A stretch of 64,000 nucleotides of DNA, taken from NCBI GenBank assembly GCA_011033025.1, contig WFMF01000013.1:992001-1056000 (forward strand). Direction: 5' to 3'. This document shows positions 11,301 through 23,435 of the stretch, piece by piece; the stretch's first letter is position 1; each line of letters opens with the position of its first letter. The position numbers and the translations under genes are program-made. The stretch is from Beroe forskalii. Lineage: Eukaryota > Ctenophora > Nuda > Beroida > Beroidae. Below the pieces are notes generated by a model. That model ran no database searches and was not told where the DNA came from. It worked only from the letters and a program-made list of their open reading frames with translations.

Positions 11301-11948
11301 CTTGGCGGCATCCTTTTCTGTTTCAGACTCACTTCTGCCAGTGTTAATTACTCAATTATGACTTCACAGGACAGCAGGACACTTTTCATCAACTAGTCGA
11401 ATCTCGCAAGAAGCTGGTGGCACTTGCCTGTCCCTTTGCCACACAGATGACTTTTTGACAGCTCGTGAAAGATATGCTGAGCATCAATAATCAAGCCTTG
11501 CTGTCTGATGAAGCCTTTATCATTGCTTGGTGACTAAGTGTCTACAAACTGGTCTTCTGGCGATCATCGCGGCTGACCTTTGTCAATCATAATTAAAGCA
11601 AGAATGCTAAATTGCTCTCAACTGGTCGACCTCCATCTGGCGACCTTCACCTGATGCCGTGTTGGTCCTTTCTTGCCCCCTTGTGACTTCCTGCAACACT
11701 TGTCTGACCCTCTGGTGACACTAGTCTGACCTCCTCATGAAGCCTTCACCCCGACTCTTATCTCGCCCTGAGATGCGATGTAACGCTTGGTGAATCCTTG
11801 GCCCTTCGTCATCCGGCCCCTGGTGAACCAAGGACGACCTTTTGAAGGGCCCTCGGCCCTCGGGTCTTGACTAGCCCCTACGTGGTAATGAGTGACCAGA
11901 GCGCGCTTGTTTAGACCAGTATGGCCTGATTCGACACCTTTTGATCCT
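11301..11948. other. Non-coding, decayed minisatellite flank
   Basis: Scattered 'ctggtgac' and 'ctgacc' motifs continue from the array without clear periodicity. No gene. Unit A only: unit B has a 150-bp hAT-like end fragment at the corresponding point (50751-50900). Confidence 0.5.
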
Positions 11949-14599
11949 TTACTGTTCCTCTCTAATCATTGTTGAACCAATGTCCCGTACTATCCCATGA
12001 TTTTCCGTTGTACCTTATCAAAAAGCACTGAGGGCTCCTCAAATAATGCTAATAAAGTCCTTAAAATAGTGATTCAAGCCATCTGTAATGATTGAAAACC
12101 ATTGAGTATCAATAAGAACATATAAATAACACAAATAACACATTGGTGTGTTAAAAAGTTCAAAAAATCCAACCCAAAAAAAACCAAAAAAAAATCCACA
12201 AAAAAAATCCACAAAAAAAACAAAAAAAACCAAGCCCTACCCTAGATTTGGGATCTTGGGCTTGTTTTTTTTTTTGTTTTTTTGGTTTTCGTTGGTTTTT
12301 TTGGGCTACAATCCCCCCATTGATCCTCTTAATTGGGTGAAGATTTTCCCAAAAAATAAACGATCAAAAATATCAAATGCATTTCTAACAAACGCATTAC
12401 ACACATACATACACAGATGCACGAACACTTTCAAATTATCAATATAGATAGCTTTTTCTAACATGTTCTTGCTGTTATAATGAGACGATGGGGCAATTAC
12501 TCAATTAATGGGATAACATTATACCAAAGTACCAAATGGGACCCTAGCTATTTCTGGGAATTTACATGAATGAAAAATTTTCTTTATTCTCTTCTTAGCT
12601 CAGCGGAGTGAAACGACCTTTTTTTGAAATTCAATTAAATTCGTCGAAACTTCAACGTCATCAGGAAATCAAATTTGATTGTATAAATTAGTAATGTAAA
12701 GTTTTAACACTATCCAACAAGCTTACTAAATTTTCCCCAAACATTCGTTATTACCCTTTCTGTTCAAACTACAAATCTCTACGAAAGTATTTTACTATAG
12801 AGTTTCATAATAGTACCATGACGTGAAATATTTGAGTATTAAGACAATAATTACTTTCATTTGGCAGCATTCCCTCATGGAAGCTTGAGCGCCTATAGTA
12901 GGTACTATGATAGTGACGAGCTGGTTATAAACCTCACTATAACAAGTACCTCCTACAGGCTTTACACCTGATAACGGTACTTTTGTGGTGCCTCTATAAA
13001 GCATGTGAGAATGTTCTTCGGCGCTTCCAAATTAATATTTCTAACTCCACATCCCCGATTTCTTTGGGATTCTGGTGTTTTCGTTTAATTTTAATGATAT
13101 CACAGATCGGGTTTAAGTGGAATATTAGGTGCATTGGTTTAAGGTAAAATGGGCAACCCTTAAAAATTTTACTGTCCTTTACCAGCTTATTCTCCTAATT
13201 TATCTTGTTTACTTGGTGTCCTCAAAAGTCTCAGCAACTGAAAAGAACTTAGGTATACAATCACTTGTAGTCTTTGCAACCACCGATCCAAACTATCTTC
13301 AGTAGTCCGGCCTTTTGTTTGAAACATATAAAGTTAGTTTGGGGGCTGCCGGCAGCTGTTTTGAGATTCAATGCAGACGTTTGTTCGTAGCCCTAATTGT
13401 TCACTGGCTATTGTGTCATTCGAATATTGTTAAACATATTATAATACAATCTTTCATCACAAGCCAGCACTGCTGTGCTACAGTTTTAATTAATGTTGCT
13501 CATTGTCATCTTTACACTAGGCCTAATACCTAATGCCTGTTCCCGTTATTATCTTCTTGTTTTACTTCTTTTTTAATTGCTTAACGTCAAACATCCTACA
13601 TAGGTATATTCACTAGGATCTACTTAACTCCATTTAAAGATGATTGTACAGATTATTACTGATGACGTCATTCACGAGAATGATTTTCCCTCTCCAATGC
13701 TCCAAATAATCTCAAAATTGAAAATATCTATCACCGTCGACTTAAAACTAATTCATAATTCATATTTAACATATGGTCTTTACTCAGTCGTAATGCAAAA
13801 GTGAATTTAACGTTTATAACACACGCTGATGGGTGCATAATCATTGAAATCATTGAATCCCACTATAATAAGTTACCGTGCCCTATCCATGCCCGACAGA
13901 TTTTTGAAAATGAAAGCACTTTCTAATCAGCGTAATGGTCATGGAATTGTTGGATAATTTAAGCGAATGTTAAAGCATCCAATACTCGCCACTCGGTAGT
14001 ATCAGTGTCCTAAGGGTTTGGACCTGGTTAAGCTATTACATGTTACCTCATTGACATTTATTTAACCATTCTGTTTGCTGGAACCTGTTCAAATTGAACC
14101 ATTCTGAATCCAGCTCTTTGACATAAAATCTTGCCTCTGACTTTTCAGTTTTACAGTTCACCACAACATTCTTCTTAAAAATCTGTTAGGCTAATAAAGT
14201 AATAAAGACAAAATTCTAAACTTTACAACACTACAAATAACCTTGAAAACCTGAATGTTCAAACTTCATGACCATTAATTTCCGGACATGACGTTATGTC
14301 GAGGACTTTTCGTTGAAACGATTTGTTCCATAGTTCCAAGTTGAAATTTTTTAAATAAACTAAATTCAGAGTTCAGATCGTGATACAATAATACATATTT
14401 TGCTTTATAATACATATTTTTGCTTTTCCTACTAACTATTGAGACACGGATGATTGCTGATTATGATAAGCACTTCCGTACTGTAGTATGTAGATAAAAA
14501 TATGTCTTTGATATGTCTTTGATAATGCATTAATATTATATTATAACGAACGCATTATTATTAATCTCTAATCAGATTTTAACACCTGAACATCGGTAA
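11949..14599. other. Shared non-coding segment upstream of methyltransferase copy A
   Basis: Aligns with 50901-53651 in unit B with frequent one-base indels. 12140-12320 is an A-rich/T-rich imperfect inverted repeat around 'aagccctaccctaga-tttgggatcttgggctt', ending GGGCTACAATCCCCCCAT. The last 150 bp holds tandem 'ataatacatattttgctt' copies. No coding sequence supported. Confidence 0.6.
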
Positions 14600-15512
14600 A
14601 TGAAGAAGAGGATGCATTCAAACCTGAAGATTTGTCTTGGTTGCTTTGTAATTGTTATAGCATTGCTCCTTCTGACCAAGTACACCTCACTTCACACTGT
14701 TGAGATTCCCTTTCCTGCAGGACCTAGCCACGTGGCTTACGAAGAAACTCTTTGTAAACTTGACGAGTCGATTGAATGCCCTGAAACAAGTCGATTTTGA
14801 GACCGAACCGGTTATTAAGTTTGGAGGAAATGTTTCAAGTTCGTTTGCAAACCCCTTCAATACCGCCTGCAACGTGTAAAAGGCTCGGAGGAAGCACATG
14901 TCTAAAAAGTGTGGCTCGTACCCTGACGGTCAGAAATACGTTTGCATGGACGACTTACTGTTGGATCTAGACGAAGACAACTGTTTGAATTGTATTCCTT
15001 TGGAATTCTAAATGATTGGTCTTTTGAAGATATCATGGACAGTTTGGTTGCACAGTCTTTGCTTTTAGTCCGAGTGTAGATTTCCCTGAACGCAGGGGTA
15101 ATCGAATTACGTTCGAGAAAATTGGGGGTTTCAGCTGTAACAGATGGAAACAAAGAAGATGTATTCACTTTCAGATATTCTTAAGAGAAATGGCCATACC
15201 CATTCCAAGATATCTTATCTTAAATTTGACATTGAAGGCCATGGAAAAAACCGGTTTTGCCTGCTTGGTTCGCCAGTGGTGCACTAAATGTCCAACAACT
15301 TGGATTCCGAGTTCCACCTGAACGCTGGTTCAAAGGATGCTGCAGCCATGTTCAAAACAGTCCGGGATCTGACGCTTAATGAGGACTATCGTCTCATTGT
15401 CCATGACGTGAACGGAGTGTACGCAAAGTGCTACGATAAGAGAACCAGTCCATATTTTAATCTCGCAGAAGTTGTTCTCAAAAAGATAAACAAGGATAAA
15501 ATTTGTCATTGA
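14600..15512 (+). pseudogene. METTL24-like methyltransferase, copy A (frameshifted)
   Basis: Aligns end to end with the intact gene at 56334-57248. The N-terminal signal anchor is intact, and the frame is lost at residue 57 by a 2-bp deletion (14766 region). More single-base gains and losses follow: a lost T before GGTTGCACAG near 15046, an extra G near 15126, extra bases near 15146 and in the homopolymer runs near 15245 and 15257. The C-terminal 74 residues are open again in the original frame. Changes are mostly indels at runs rather than substitutions, so this is either a young pseudogene or a gene with uncorrected consensus errors. Substrate unknown, as for the intact copy. Confidence 0.8.
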
Positions 15513-16283
15513 GTTGAGAAACAACTCAACAAAGATTGATACAGGAATGTATTATGCTGGGTATTTAATTTTTACTCAAAGACCTTTAAATACCAATAAT
15601 CCTTCCTTGGTTACTCAGTTACTGCTACATCGTGAACTTGATTATTCGGGCATTACCATCTACTGACTCACAAGAGTGTGTAGTGTTTGTGAAGATGATC
15701 TGTTGTGTACATCCTCCATGCACCATTGCTCAAGGGTCATCATTTATTTATTGTTATTAATGTAACGTATTTATTCTTTGCATATTAACATTGATAGGTA
15801 TCGGCCGGGAATTTATCTGAATATTTAATTATTTTAATAGTTATCGTTCATTTTACATTAACCCCGTTTCTTTTTCATGTTTTATTGCATATTTGAATGA
15901 ATTATATCATAACCAATCAAAATCATCTAAAGAATAAATGTGGTAGTTGCTAGTAATTAATCTGAAAAAAATTGAAACTTATAAATTACCGAAATCAATC
16001 GCAGGACGATAAAATGTATTAAATTGATACTTACCGAACCCTTTATTAACATTCCATATACTCATGTATCAACATATCTATCTGAGTATCAGGGCCAGGT
16101 CCGATATCTTCGTTAAAGGTTAATGAGGTAAATTTCACTTAATATTCAGTAGTTTTAGTGGTTAATCATAGAACCAACCACGCTGCTTTTCAGTGAAAAT
16201 GGCTCATGGAGTAAGAAGTTAAGAATTAAAAGTGATTAGATGATAACATTTTAACTGTGTATCACTGGAATTGGTGGAATAAC
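15513..16283. other. Convergent 3' flanks of methyltransferase A and lectin A
   Basis: Matches 57249-58012. It holds possible polyadenylation signals for the + gene (AATAAA near 15933) and the - gene (TTTATT at 16042-16047 on the + strand). No coding sequence. Confidence 0.55.
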
Positions 16284-17200
16284 TTAATGATAATATGATC
16301 TGTCACCTGAGATCTTTATGCTGTCGTCCTCCCTGGTATCATCATCTCCCCTGCCCTCACCAAAGACCTCTATCTCTGCGATGTTCTGGTTGATGACCCT
16401 CCCCTCCGCACTCAGCTCCACCTCGTTCCCCATCCCCTGACACTCCACCTCGTACACCAGTGCCTCCGTGGAGAGGGGCGGACCACACGAGGTGACGTAG
16501 CTGTCTCCCTGCTTAATGTGCAGAGACATGCCCAGTACCCGGTCCCAGCAGCAGTCATGCCTGTTGTACACCCTGCGCAGTGTCATGTTAGAACTGTTAT
16601 AAAGTTATAAGGCTCCACAGTCCTCAGTATTGGATAGAAATGTGTGAAATGATTGGGTGATTATTCAGACAACTCTCCGCCAAATATTCATGCTACCTCG
16701 AATCAATACGCTGATGAGTGATGACTTTGCATCCTGGTGTAGTACCAAGGGTCGGTAAAACCTCCAACAGCAGCACCCTTTACCCTGGAACGCCCTTCCT
16801 AGACCGCTCCTACCACCAACCGTATTTTTCTCCAATCCAATCAATTCCAATCACCATAGCACATCACCAAATCACATAATCATCTCCGATTAACACAATG
16901 CTATTGACTTGTGTGCGATTTGAATGACATTGCTTTTGTCACAAATTATATTTTAAAATTCTTGTAAATTCTTGTAAAAATTCTTGCACACTCACCTAAT
17001 GAGGGAGATGTTGCGCTGCTCCTTGAGGAAGACCCTGATCCACATGCCTCCCTCCATGGTAGTGAGGGTGTGGAGGAAGGTGACGTTGTTACCGTCTATC
17101 AGGTGCTCGGGAGGGAAGGCCTCCATCCATGTCTTGGCAGCTGCTCCTGCGAGTTCTAGCTGCTCGTAGTCTGTAGCTGTAATGCCCGGGATACAGCTGC
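16284..17200 (-). CDS. F-type lectin-like (FTP / F5-8 C-like) gene, copy A, exons 2-3 only
   Basis: Exon 2 is 16996-17200 and exon 3 is 16284-16572 with the stop. Both splice sites are canonical (donor GTGAGT, acceptor GCGCAG) and the frame is open. The fucolectin/tachylectin/pentraxin-1 (FTP) signature is present: VYNRHDCCWDRVLG, then CG, VECQG and IAEIEVFG. In copy B a 49-nt exon 1 encoding the signal peptide lies 270 bp further upstream. The homology ends near 17340, and I found no equivalent exon in 17201-19200. Copy A is therefore either truncated at the 5' end or uses another first exon. Without it the product would not be secreted. Carbohydrate binding is inferred from the family only. 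Confidence 0.7.
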
Positions 17201-17706
17201 CTGGGGAAGGGGTGGTGAGGTGGTGTTCATTTTATCAAAATGCTGAAAATAGGTAAAAAATAAGAATTCATATCTTCTCAATTCAGCATACAAAAGATCT
17301 TTGTGCCCCTTCAAAAACTAGATATGGGGGACTCTTGTTCTTCTCTTTTTCAATCCCACCAATATTAGTCTATAACATAATTTTAAAAAATGTAATTTAT
17401 GTAAATTCTTTTATCTGACAATACGGTTAAATTCAGTCATTAACTGCAAACAAATCCATAATATTTATCAGTCTATTTCGTGAAGATGAACATGTAATAT
17501 ATGTAATAACCGATTTGTATGTAATAAAACAAATGAAGGTAGCAATTGATAGCACTATGAAACTTCAGCTTTTCCAATCATAAGAGTCACATTAAGAAAA
17601 AGTTAACAGTTGTAGAGTGGCAGTTCATTATAACCAAAATAAGGCACATAAGTTTTAGTATAGACAGTCAGGCTCAGTTTAACGCCACTCTAGCACAAGA
17701 ATTAAA
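17201..17706. other. End of unit A homology; non-coding
   Basis: Similarity to 58931-59030 stops near 17340. The rest is AT-rich with no exon recognised, including no counterpart of lectin exon 1. Confidence 0.55.
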
Positions 17707-18352
17707 GGTCACCTTGTAGATAAGGTTAAGCCAGAGCCATGGGATACCCCTGAAAGCATCACAAATAAGTTAAGTAAGAAGAGGCTTATTGGCACCAACT
17801 TAAAACTTTTGAATCAGATGGAGGGCTGAACATCCGTAATGAGCGCATAATAATAAGCGCACACAAGGCAATTAATCCCATGACTTTAAATAGGCACCAG
17901 AGCATTCCCAAATCCCTTCTATCAGTCAATTCTATATTTTATTTATTACTAGGAGTCTACCAGTCGGTATATTGAATTATTTTGCATTGTTCAATCTTCT
18001 CCATCATTTTACCCGAATTTTGTTTATATTTTTCAGATGCATTTAAGTTTCAGATGTATTTAAGTTTGATGTTTTTATGATGTATTATTATTGATATTGT
18101 ATTCTTTCAGATGTATATTTAAACTATTGATATTGATAATGTAAACTTTCTTTTTAGATATTTATGATCCATTGAAATTGTAACAATTCAACCTTTAACT
18201 GTGCTCTGACCGTACGTCATCACTTGACTTTTCAAATTTGATATTGTATTGTGTTTAATTCGTTTATGTCTTTTAGTATGATCCTTAGAAGATGTAATTT
18301 ATCAGTTCCAGATCAGTTAAATGTTGTATCATTTGAGTCCTGTTGAATTTTG

Positions 18353-18387
<35 letters not shown>

Positions 18388-18502
18388 TTACAACACTACT
18401 CTATACAATCAAATTTGAGAGATTATGATTCAATGCTTTTAAAGATTTTGATGAGACGTTAGCAACATTCATTTCGTTTCATTGTGTTAGAGAAAAGTTA
18501 AG

Positions 18503-18539
<37 letters not shown>

Positions 18540-19199
18540 TAAATTTCATCAGTACTCAAATGAAACAACATTTAGAATGTCTGTAACTTCGAATTGTGCA
18601 ATCTTCTGTGGATCATTATAGCTAAAAAGACAATGTAACAAATTAGTAAAAACATACTGATACAATATATAACTGGAAAAGTCAAGTGATGACGTACGGT
18701 CAGAGCACAAATTACAACGGTTATAACAATCTCAATGAATCTAAATACATCAAAAGGAATAACTTACAATATCAATGAATTTCTAACAACTAAAAGCATA
18801 CAATATCAAATTATAACTACATCCTGAAAACATCAAACTTGAATACATCTGAAAACTGAATTGAATAAATTAGAATCAATAAATTAGTAAACGAATATAA
18901 AAGAATCAGTAGAATACCACATGCAATACATGAAATATTGACCTGCAGATTCAAAATAACAAACAAATTTTTAGAGTACTGATAGAAGGGATTTAGAATG
19001 CTCTGTTGCCTATCTACAGTCATGGGATTATTTGCCTTGTGCACGCCTTATTGGCTATTATGCTCATTACGTATGTTCAGCCTCCATCTGATTCGAAAGT
19101 TTTAAGTTGGTGCTGCCAATAAGCTTCTTTTTGCTAAGTTTGTTAGTGATGCTTTCAGGTGTATCCCATGGCTCAGGCTTAACCTTATCTACAAGTGTG

Positions 19200-19205
<6 letters not shown>
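17707..19205. repeat. 1.5-kb imperfect palindrome (foldback)
   Basis: The left arm 17707-18383 and right arm 18508-19205 are reverse complements, starting from 'gtcaccttgtagataagg' on the left and ending at its complement on the right. Both arms end in (AT)n runs around a 124-bp spacer. Matching internal landmarks are 'gaccgtacgtcatcacttga' at about 18209 and its complement near 18685, and 'gcttattggcaccaac' at about 17784 and its complement near 19115. Either a foldback element or a cruciform-forming inverted duplication. Confidence 0.85.
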
Positions 19206-19265
<60 letters not shown>

Positions 19266-19572
19266 GTATATATGTATTTAAGTTTGATGTTTTTATGATG
19301 TATTATTATTGATATTGTATTCTTTCAGATGTATGTTACCCATTGATAATGTAAACTTTCTTTTTAGATATTTATGATCCATTGAAATTGTAACAATTCA
19401 ACCTTTTTTAACTGTGCTCTGACCGTATGTCATCACTTGACTTTTTCAAATTTGATATTGTATTCTGTTATACTAATTCGTTTATGTATTTTAGTATGAT
19501 CCTTAGAAGATGTAATTTATCAAGTTCCAGATCAGTTAAATGTTGTATCATTTGAGTCCTGTTGAATTTTTG

Positions 19573-19633
<61 letters not shown>

Positions 19634-19792
19634 ATATACTCTGGTTACTATAGGCATTCTGTTACTCAGATTTATTATGTATTTTACAATTGCTTTGATT
19701 CATATTTTTATCCGATTTCGTTTATTTTTCTATGATGTTTGCAGATTTTCCAATGTTTGATGTTTTCAGGATGTATTTATTATTTGATATTG
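19204..19792 (+). repeat. AT microsatellites and a third half-arm copy
   Basis: (AT)n runs occur at 19204-19263 and 19577-19645. 19264-19576 repeats the inner part of the palindrome's left arm (18057-18355) in direct orientation. 19640-19792 begins a fourth, more diverged copy that is interrupted at TGATATTG by the foldback transposon and resumes at 23436. Confidence 0.8.
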
Positions 19793-20302
19793 GGCATAAT
19801 AGGCCGCGAACTTTAGTTCGCCGCGAACTCGGGCGAACTCAGGCGAACCCGCGCGAACTCCGCGCGGGTTCGCAAGCTGCGTCGCCGACAGTTCGCCAAT
19901 TTTTTCCTTGGCGAACTCCGCTGAAGTTCGCCGAGAGTTCGCCAGACGTTCGCCGAACTCCGGGCGAACTCGAGCGAACTCAGGCGAACCCGCGGAGTTC
20001 GCCCCGCAAACTAGCGAACAAGTTCGCCGCGAACTAGTTCGCAGCGAACTAAAAATTTTTGGTTGGCGAACGATTGTTAGCCGGCGAATAATCGTTCGCG
20101 GCGAACTAGTTCGTGGCGAACAAGTTCATGGGCGGACTATTCGCCGCGAACTAGTTCGCCAAGAACTAGTTTTTTCTGTTCAAGGCGAACTAGTTCGCGG
20201 CTTAACTTCATTATTCATTTTATGCTGCGAACTTGTTTGTCATCAACTATAACAATTCCGCTGCAAACTGCCAAACTAGTTCACCTCGAACGATTGTTCG
20301 CC

Positions 20303-20430
20303 AACCCAAACCCTAACCCGAATCCAAACGAGAACCCAAACTCGAACCCAACCCCTAACCCTAACCCAAACCCTAACCCTAACCCTAACCCTAACCCAAA
20401 CCCTAACCCAAACCCTAACCCAAACCCTAA
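20303..20430 (+). repeat. CCCTAA/CCCAAA telomere-like tract inside the foldback element
   Basis: About 20 six-base units alternating CCCTAA and CCCAAA, resuming after the nested MITE at 20759-20810. The reverse complement is TTAGGG/TTTGGG. It gives long chance Pro-Asn frames that are not genes. Confidence 0.88.
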
Positions 20431-20758
20431 GGGGCCATCCATAAAGGACGTCCGCAATGAGGGGGGAGGAGGGAGTCTGCCCAATGCGGACGTTTGTGGA
20501 CATAGGGGAGGGGGTGTTTGGTCAAATGCGGACGTCCGCAATTTTTGGAAGTTATGGTCGATTTGACGGTTATTTCACGAGAAAATCGTGAAATTTCGGG
20601 CCCAGAATGATGACTCAAAAGATTTTTAAGAAACTAGTGCGGACGTCCTGTGGGGAAGGAGGGGTTTCTGAAATGCCGACGTTTGCGGACAAGGGGGAGG
20701 GAGGGGTCTAAAATGCTCGAAATTTTGCGGACGTCCTTTATAGTTCATGGATGGGCCC
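20431..20758. mobile_element. PIF/Harbinger-like MITE, 328 bp, TSD TAA
   Basis: Ends GGGGCCATCCATAAAGGACG (left) and GGGCCCATCCATGAACTATA (right, complemented) are both followed by GGACGTCCGCAA-type sequence. TAA is duplicated (20428-20430 and 20759-20761). A 3-bp TWA duplication with a GGGCC end suggests PIF/Harbinger (inference). Related copy at 34254-35094. Confidence 0.75.
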
Positions 20759-20845
20759 TAACCCAAACCCAACCCAAACCCTAACCCAAACCCAAACCGA
20801 AGGCGAAGGGGTCAGACAACGTCGGACAAGAGTTCGCCGCGAACT

Positions 20846-23002
20846 AAAAACCATGTTCTGGGCATCTTCATCGACCTAAGTAAAGCTTTTGACACTATAT
20901 GCCATGAAAAACTTCTTGTTAAATTGGAAAACTATGGTATACGAGGCACACCACTGAATCTTTTGAGAAGTTATATGACCAATAGACAACAACTTACTAA
21001 CTTTGATTCTGTTAAATCTGATTTATTGCAGGTTAAGTTTGGTGTTCCTCAAGGATCTGTTCTAGGACCACTTCTTTTCATTCTGTATATAAATGATATA
21101 GTCAACTGTTCTAAGCTGGGACACTTTGTTTTATTTGCAGATGACACTAATATATTTGTAAGTGGAACATCAGAAAGAGAAGCTTACTTTAAGGCCAATG
21201 AGGTTCTTAGAGATGTCAACCTATATATGCTGAGCAATCAAGTTCATATCAATATTGAAAAATGTGTATACATACATTTCAGACCTAAACTTAACCATAA
21301 TGAGCAAAAAACTTGTGCCAGAACAAAAATTATAGCTGATGAAAACCATATCTTCTTGAATAATAATAAGCTTAAGAAAACAAATATGGCAAGGTACTTA
21401 GGAATTATCATTGATGAGAACTTAAACTGGGAAGGTCATCTTGAACATTTAGAACAAAAATTGAACAGTTCAATAATTACAATTAAAAGAATTAAAAAAT
21501 TCATCCCACAAGAACACTTTAACAAACTTTACCATTCACTTTTTGCCTCACATTTAACTTATGGGATATCAGCATGGGGTGCTGTATCTAATGACAAATT
21601 AAAAAATATATTTCATATTCAAAAAAGATGCATACGCTTACTATTTGGGAAAAAACTGAATTTCGATCATGCTGAATACTATAAAACTTGTGCCAGAACC
21701 AGATCAATTGATGAATATTTAGCTCCAAAGGAATATGTTTTAGAGCACACTAAACCTCTCTTCACAGAATTGAAATTATTAACCGTGCATAATCTCCACA
21801 ACCTTTACTTGCTGAATGAAATTTTTAAAATCAAAAATATAGATACCCAATGTCTCTATATACGTTACTGAAAAACTCACCTGAGTCAACAAGATGTTGT
21901 CAAAAGAACAATATTGTTATACCTCATTACAAACTCAAAATGTCAAGGCAACAATTTTTGTACTGTGGCTCCTCAGTGTGGAACAAATTCAACAACAAAA
22001 CTGCCTCTGCGGGCAGCAACTTTTTGTCAGACTTATCCATATCCTCTTGTATTGCAAAACATAGATTTCAAAAATTTCTTCTTGGGCTTCAATCATCAGG
22101 GCATTCTGAGCTTTGGGAAGACAAAAACCTTAACTTTGAAATTCTATGATTGGATAACAAATTGCTATTTTGTCCTTCAACAACACTCAGCAGTTCTCAC
22201 AAGTAAACTTCTGGTAATATTTCACCCTGTTGAATGAAAAGGATTCAATCTAAAAGCTGCTAATATTATCTAAATAGGTATTTCACCAAACATAAAACTC
22301 TTCCTGTCGAGTACAAATCAAAGCTGTTCAACTTAATGTATTGGTTTGTCATTGATCTAACGGTAGATAACAGCTTATGGTAGATAACAGCCTACAGTAC
22401 ACAAGTATAGAAAGGAGTAGTCTCCTGATGCAATAAGTTTCTTTTTATTACTTTATTAACTACGTTATCAATATCAGTTATTAATAATGTTTCTGATTTG
22501 CAGCAATCTGTTATTAAACATTTCTAATAATCCATCAGAATTAACCTAATAAATTGTATCCATAGCAGTTGTACCAAGGGTGGTGCCCAAGTTTCCACAG
22601 GCATTCCCTGTAGCCGCAATACAATCCAATTCTTATTGAATAATATCTAGTGCTGCCTGGTTTGTGTTTTATAAGTATATTAATTATAAAACTATATTAT
22701 TGTTTTTAACCTAAGTATTTATCCTCTAGGCTCTAGGCTAGACTCAGAATATCCTCCTTTGTTTTTATTTACTGCAGAATATAAGGATATCCTATTTTTC
22801 TTTAAATTATTATCATTTAATCGAATATTGAATTCCTAATTTATTTAAGTTGTTTTTGTTATTTGTATATATGTGCTATTGCATTTTATAACCTAATTTC
22901 AATCATGATTATCTTATAAGATCAAGAGAAATTGATATGATAAATCTTGGTGTAATGTGCTACAAAATATAACCTTTTGTTTTATTAACCTTTTGTTTTA
23001 TT
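20846..23002 (+). mobile_element. 5'-truncated LINE (non-LTR retrotransposon) fragment
   Basis: Begins inside the reverse transcriptase domain and runs to a 3' tail with two copies of the 16-bp unit TAACCTTTTGTTTTAT. The palindromic foldback motif AGTTCGCCGCGAACT occurs immediately on both sides (20831-20845 and 23003-23017) and may be the target duplication. Because the motif is abundant nearby, this could be coincidence. 5' truncation is normal for LINE insertions. Confidence 0.82.
20852..22149 (+). pseudogene. LINE reverse transcriptase, 3' portion, one frameshift
   Basis: The open frame from about 20852 encodes the RT palm: GIFIDLSKAFDTI, then GVPQGSVLGPLLF and the catalytic FADDTNIF, followed by the thumb. 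It is closed by a stop at 21869-21871. The usual C-terminal domain (GSSVWNKF, then RFQKFLLGL) continues in another frame from about 21850 to 22149, so one frameshift separates them. The motif set is that of Jockey/CR1/L2-type elements. The 5' half of the RT and the endonuclease are missing. Not expected to be active. Confidence 0.85.
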
Positions 23003-23435
23003 AGTTCGCCGCGAACTTAGAAAAAAGTAGTTCGCGGCGAACTAGTCCGCCGCGAACTAGTTCGCTGCGAACTCGTTCGCGGCGAACTAGTCCGCCGCGA
23101 ACTAGTTCGCTGCGAACTCGTTCGCCGCGAACGAGTCCGCCGCGAACTCAAAAAATAGTTCGCCAACCAAAATTTTAAGTTCGCTGCGAACTAGTTCGCG
23201 GCGAACTAGTTCGCTAGTTTGCGGCGAACTCCGCGCGGGTTCGCCTGAGTTCGCTCCGAGTTCGCCCGGAGTTCGGCGAACGTCTGGCGAACTCTCGGCG
23301 AACTTCAGCGGAGTTCGCCAAGGAAAAAAATTGGCGAACTGTCGGCGAACGCTGGCGAACTCGCGCGGAGTTCGCGCGGGTTCGCCTGAGTTCGCCCGGG
23401 TTCGCGGCGAACTAAAGTTCGCGGCCTATTATGCC

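Larger units (their letters stand above)
19793..23435. mobile_element. Foldback DNA transposon with TTCGC-motif arms, 3643 bp
   Basis: Terminal inverted repeats start GGCATAATAGGCCGCGAAC at both ends and extend over more than 200 bp (19793-20040 and 23200-23435). They are followed by subterminal arrays of the palindrome AGTTCGC(C/G)GCGAACT. A perfect 8-bp target duplication TGATATTG flanks it (19785-19792 and 23436-23443). The interior holds CCCTAA-type repeats, a nested TAA-flanked MITE and a LINE fragment. No transposase was recognised, so it is non-autonomous as seen. Foldback and hAT-type elements give 8-9-bp duplications, but the end sequence is not one I can assign. Confidence 0.88.

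Noticed and set aside
12039..12447. Lys- or Phe-rich frames of 64-99 aa
   Set aside because: Low-complexity A/T-rich inverted repeat.
20222..20566. 114-aa Pro/Asn-rich frame and matching minus-strand Gly/Leu or Val/Arg frames
   Set aside because: Translation of CCCTAA/CCCAAA repeats.
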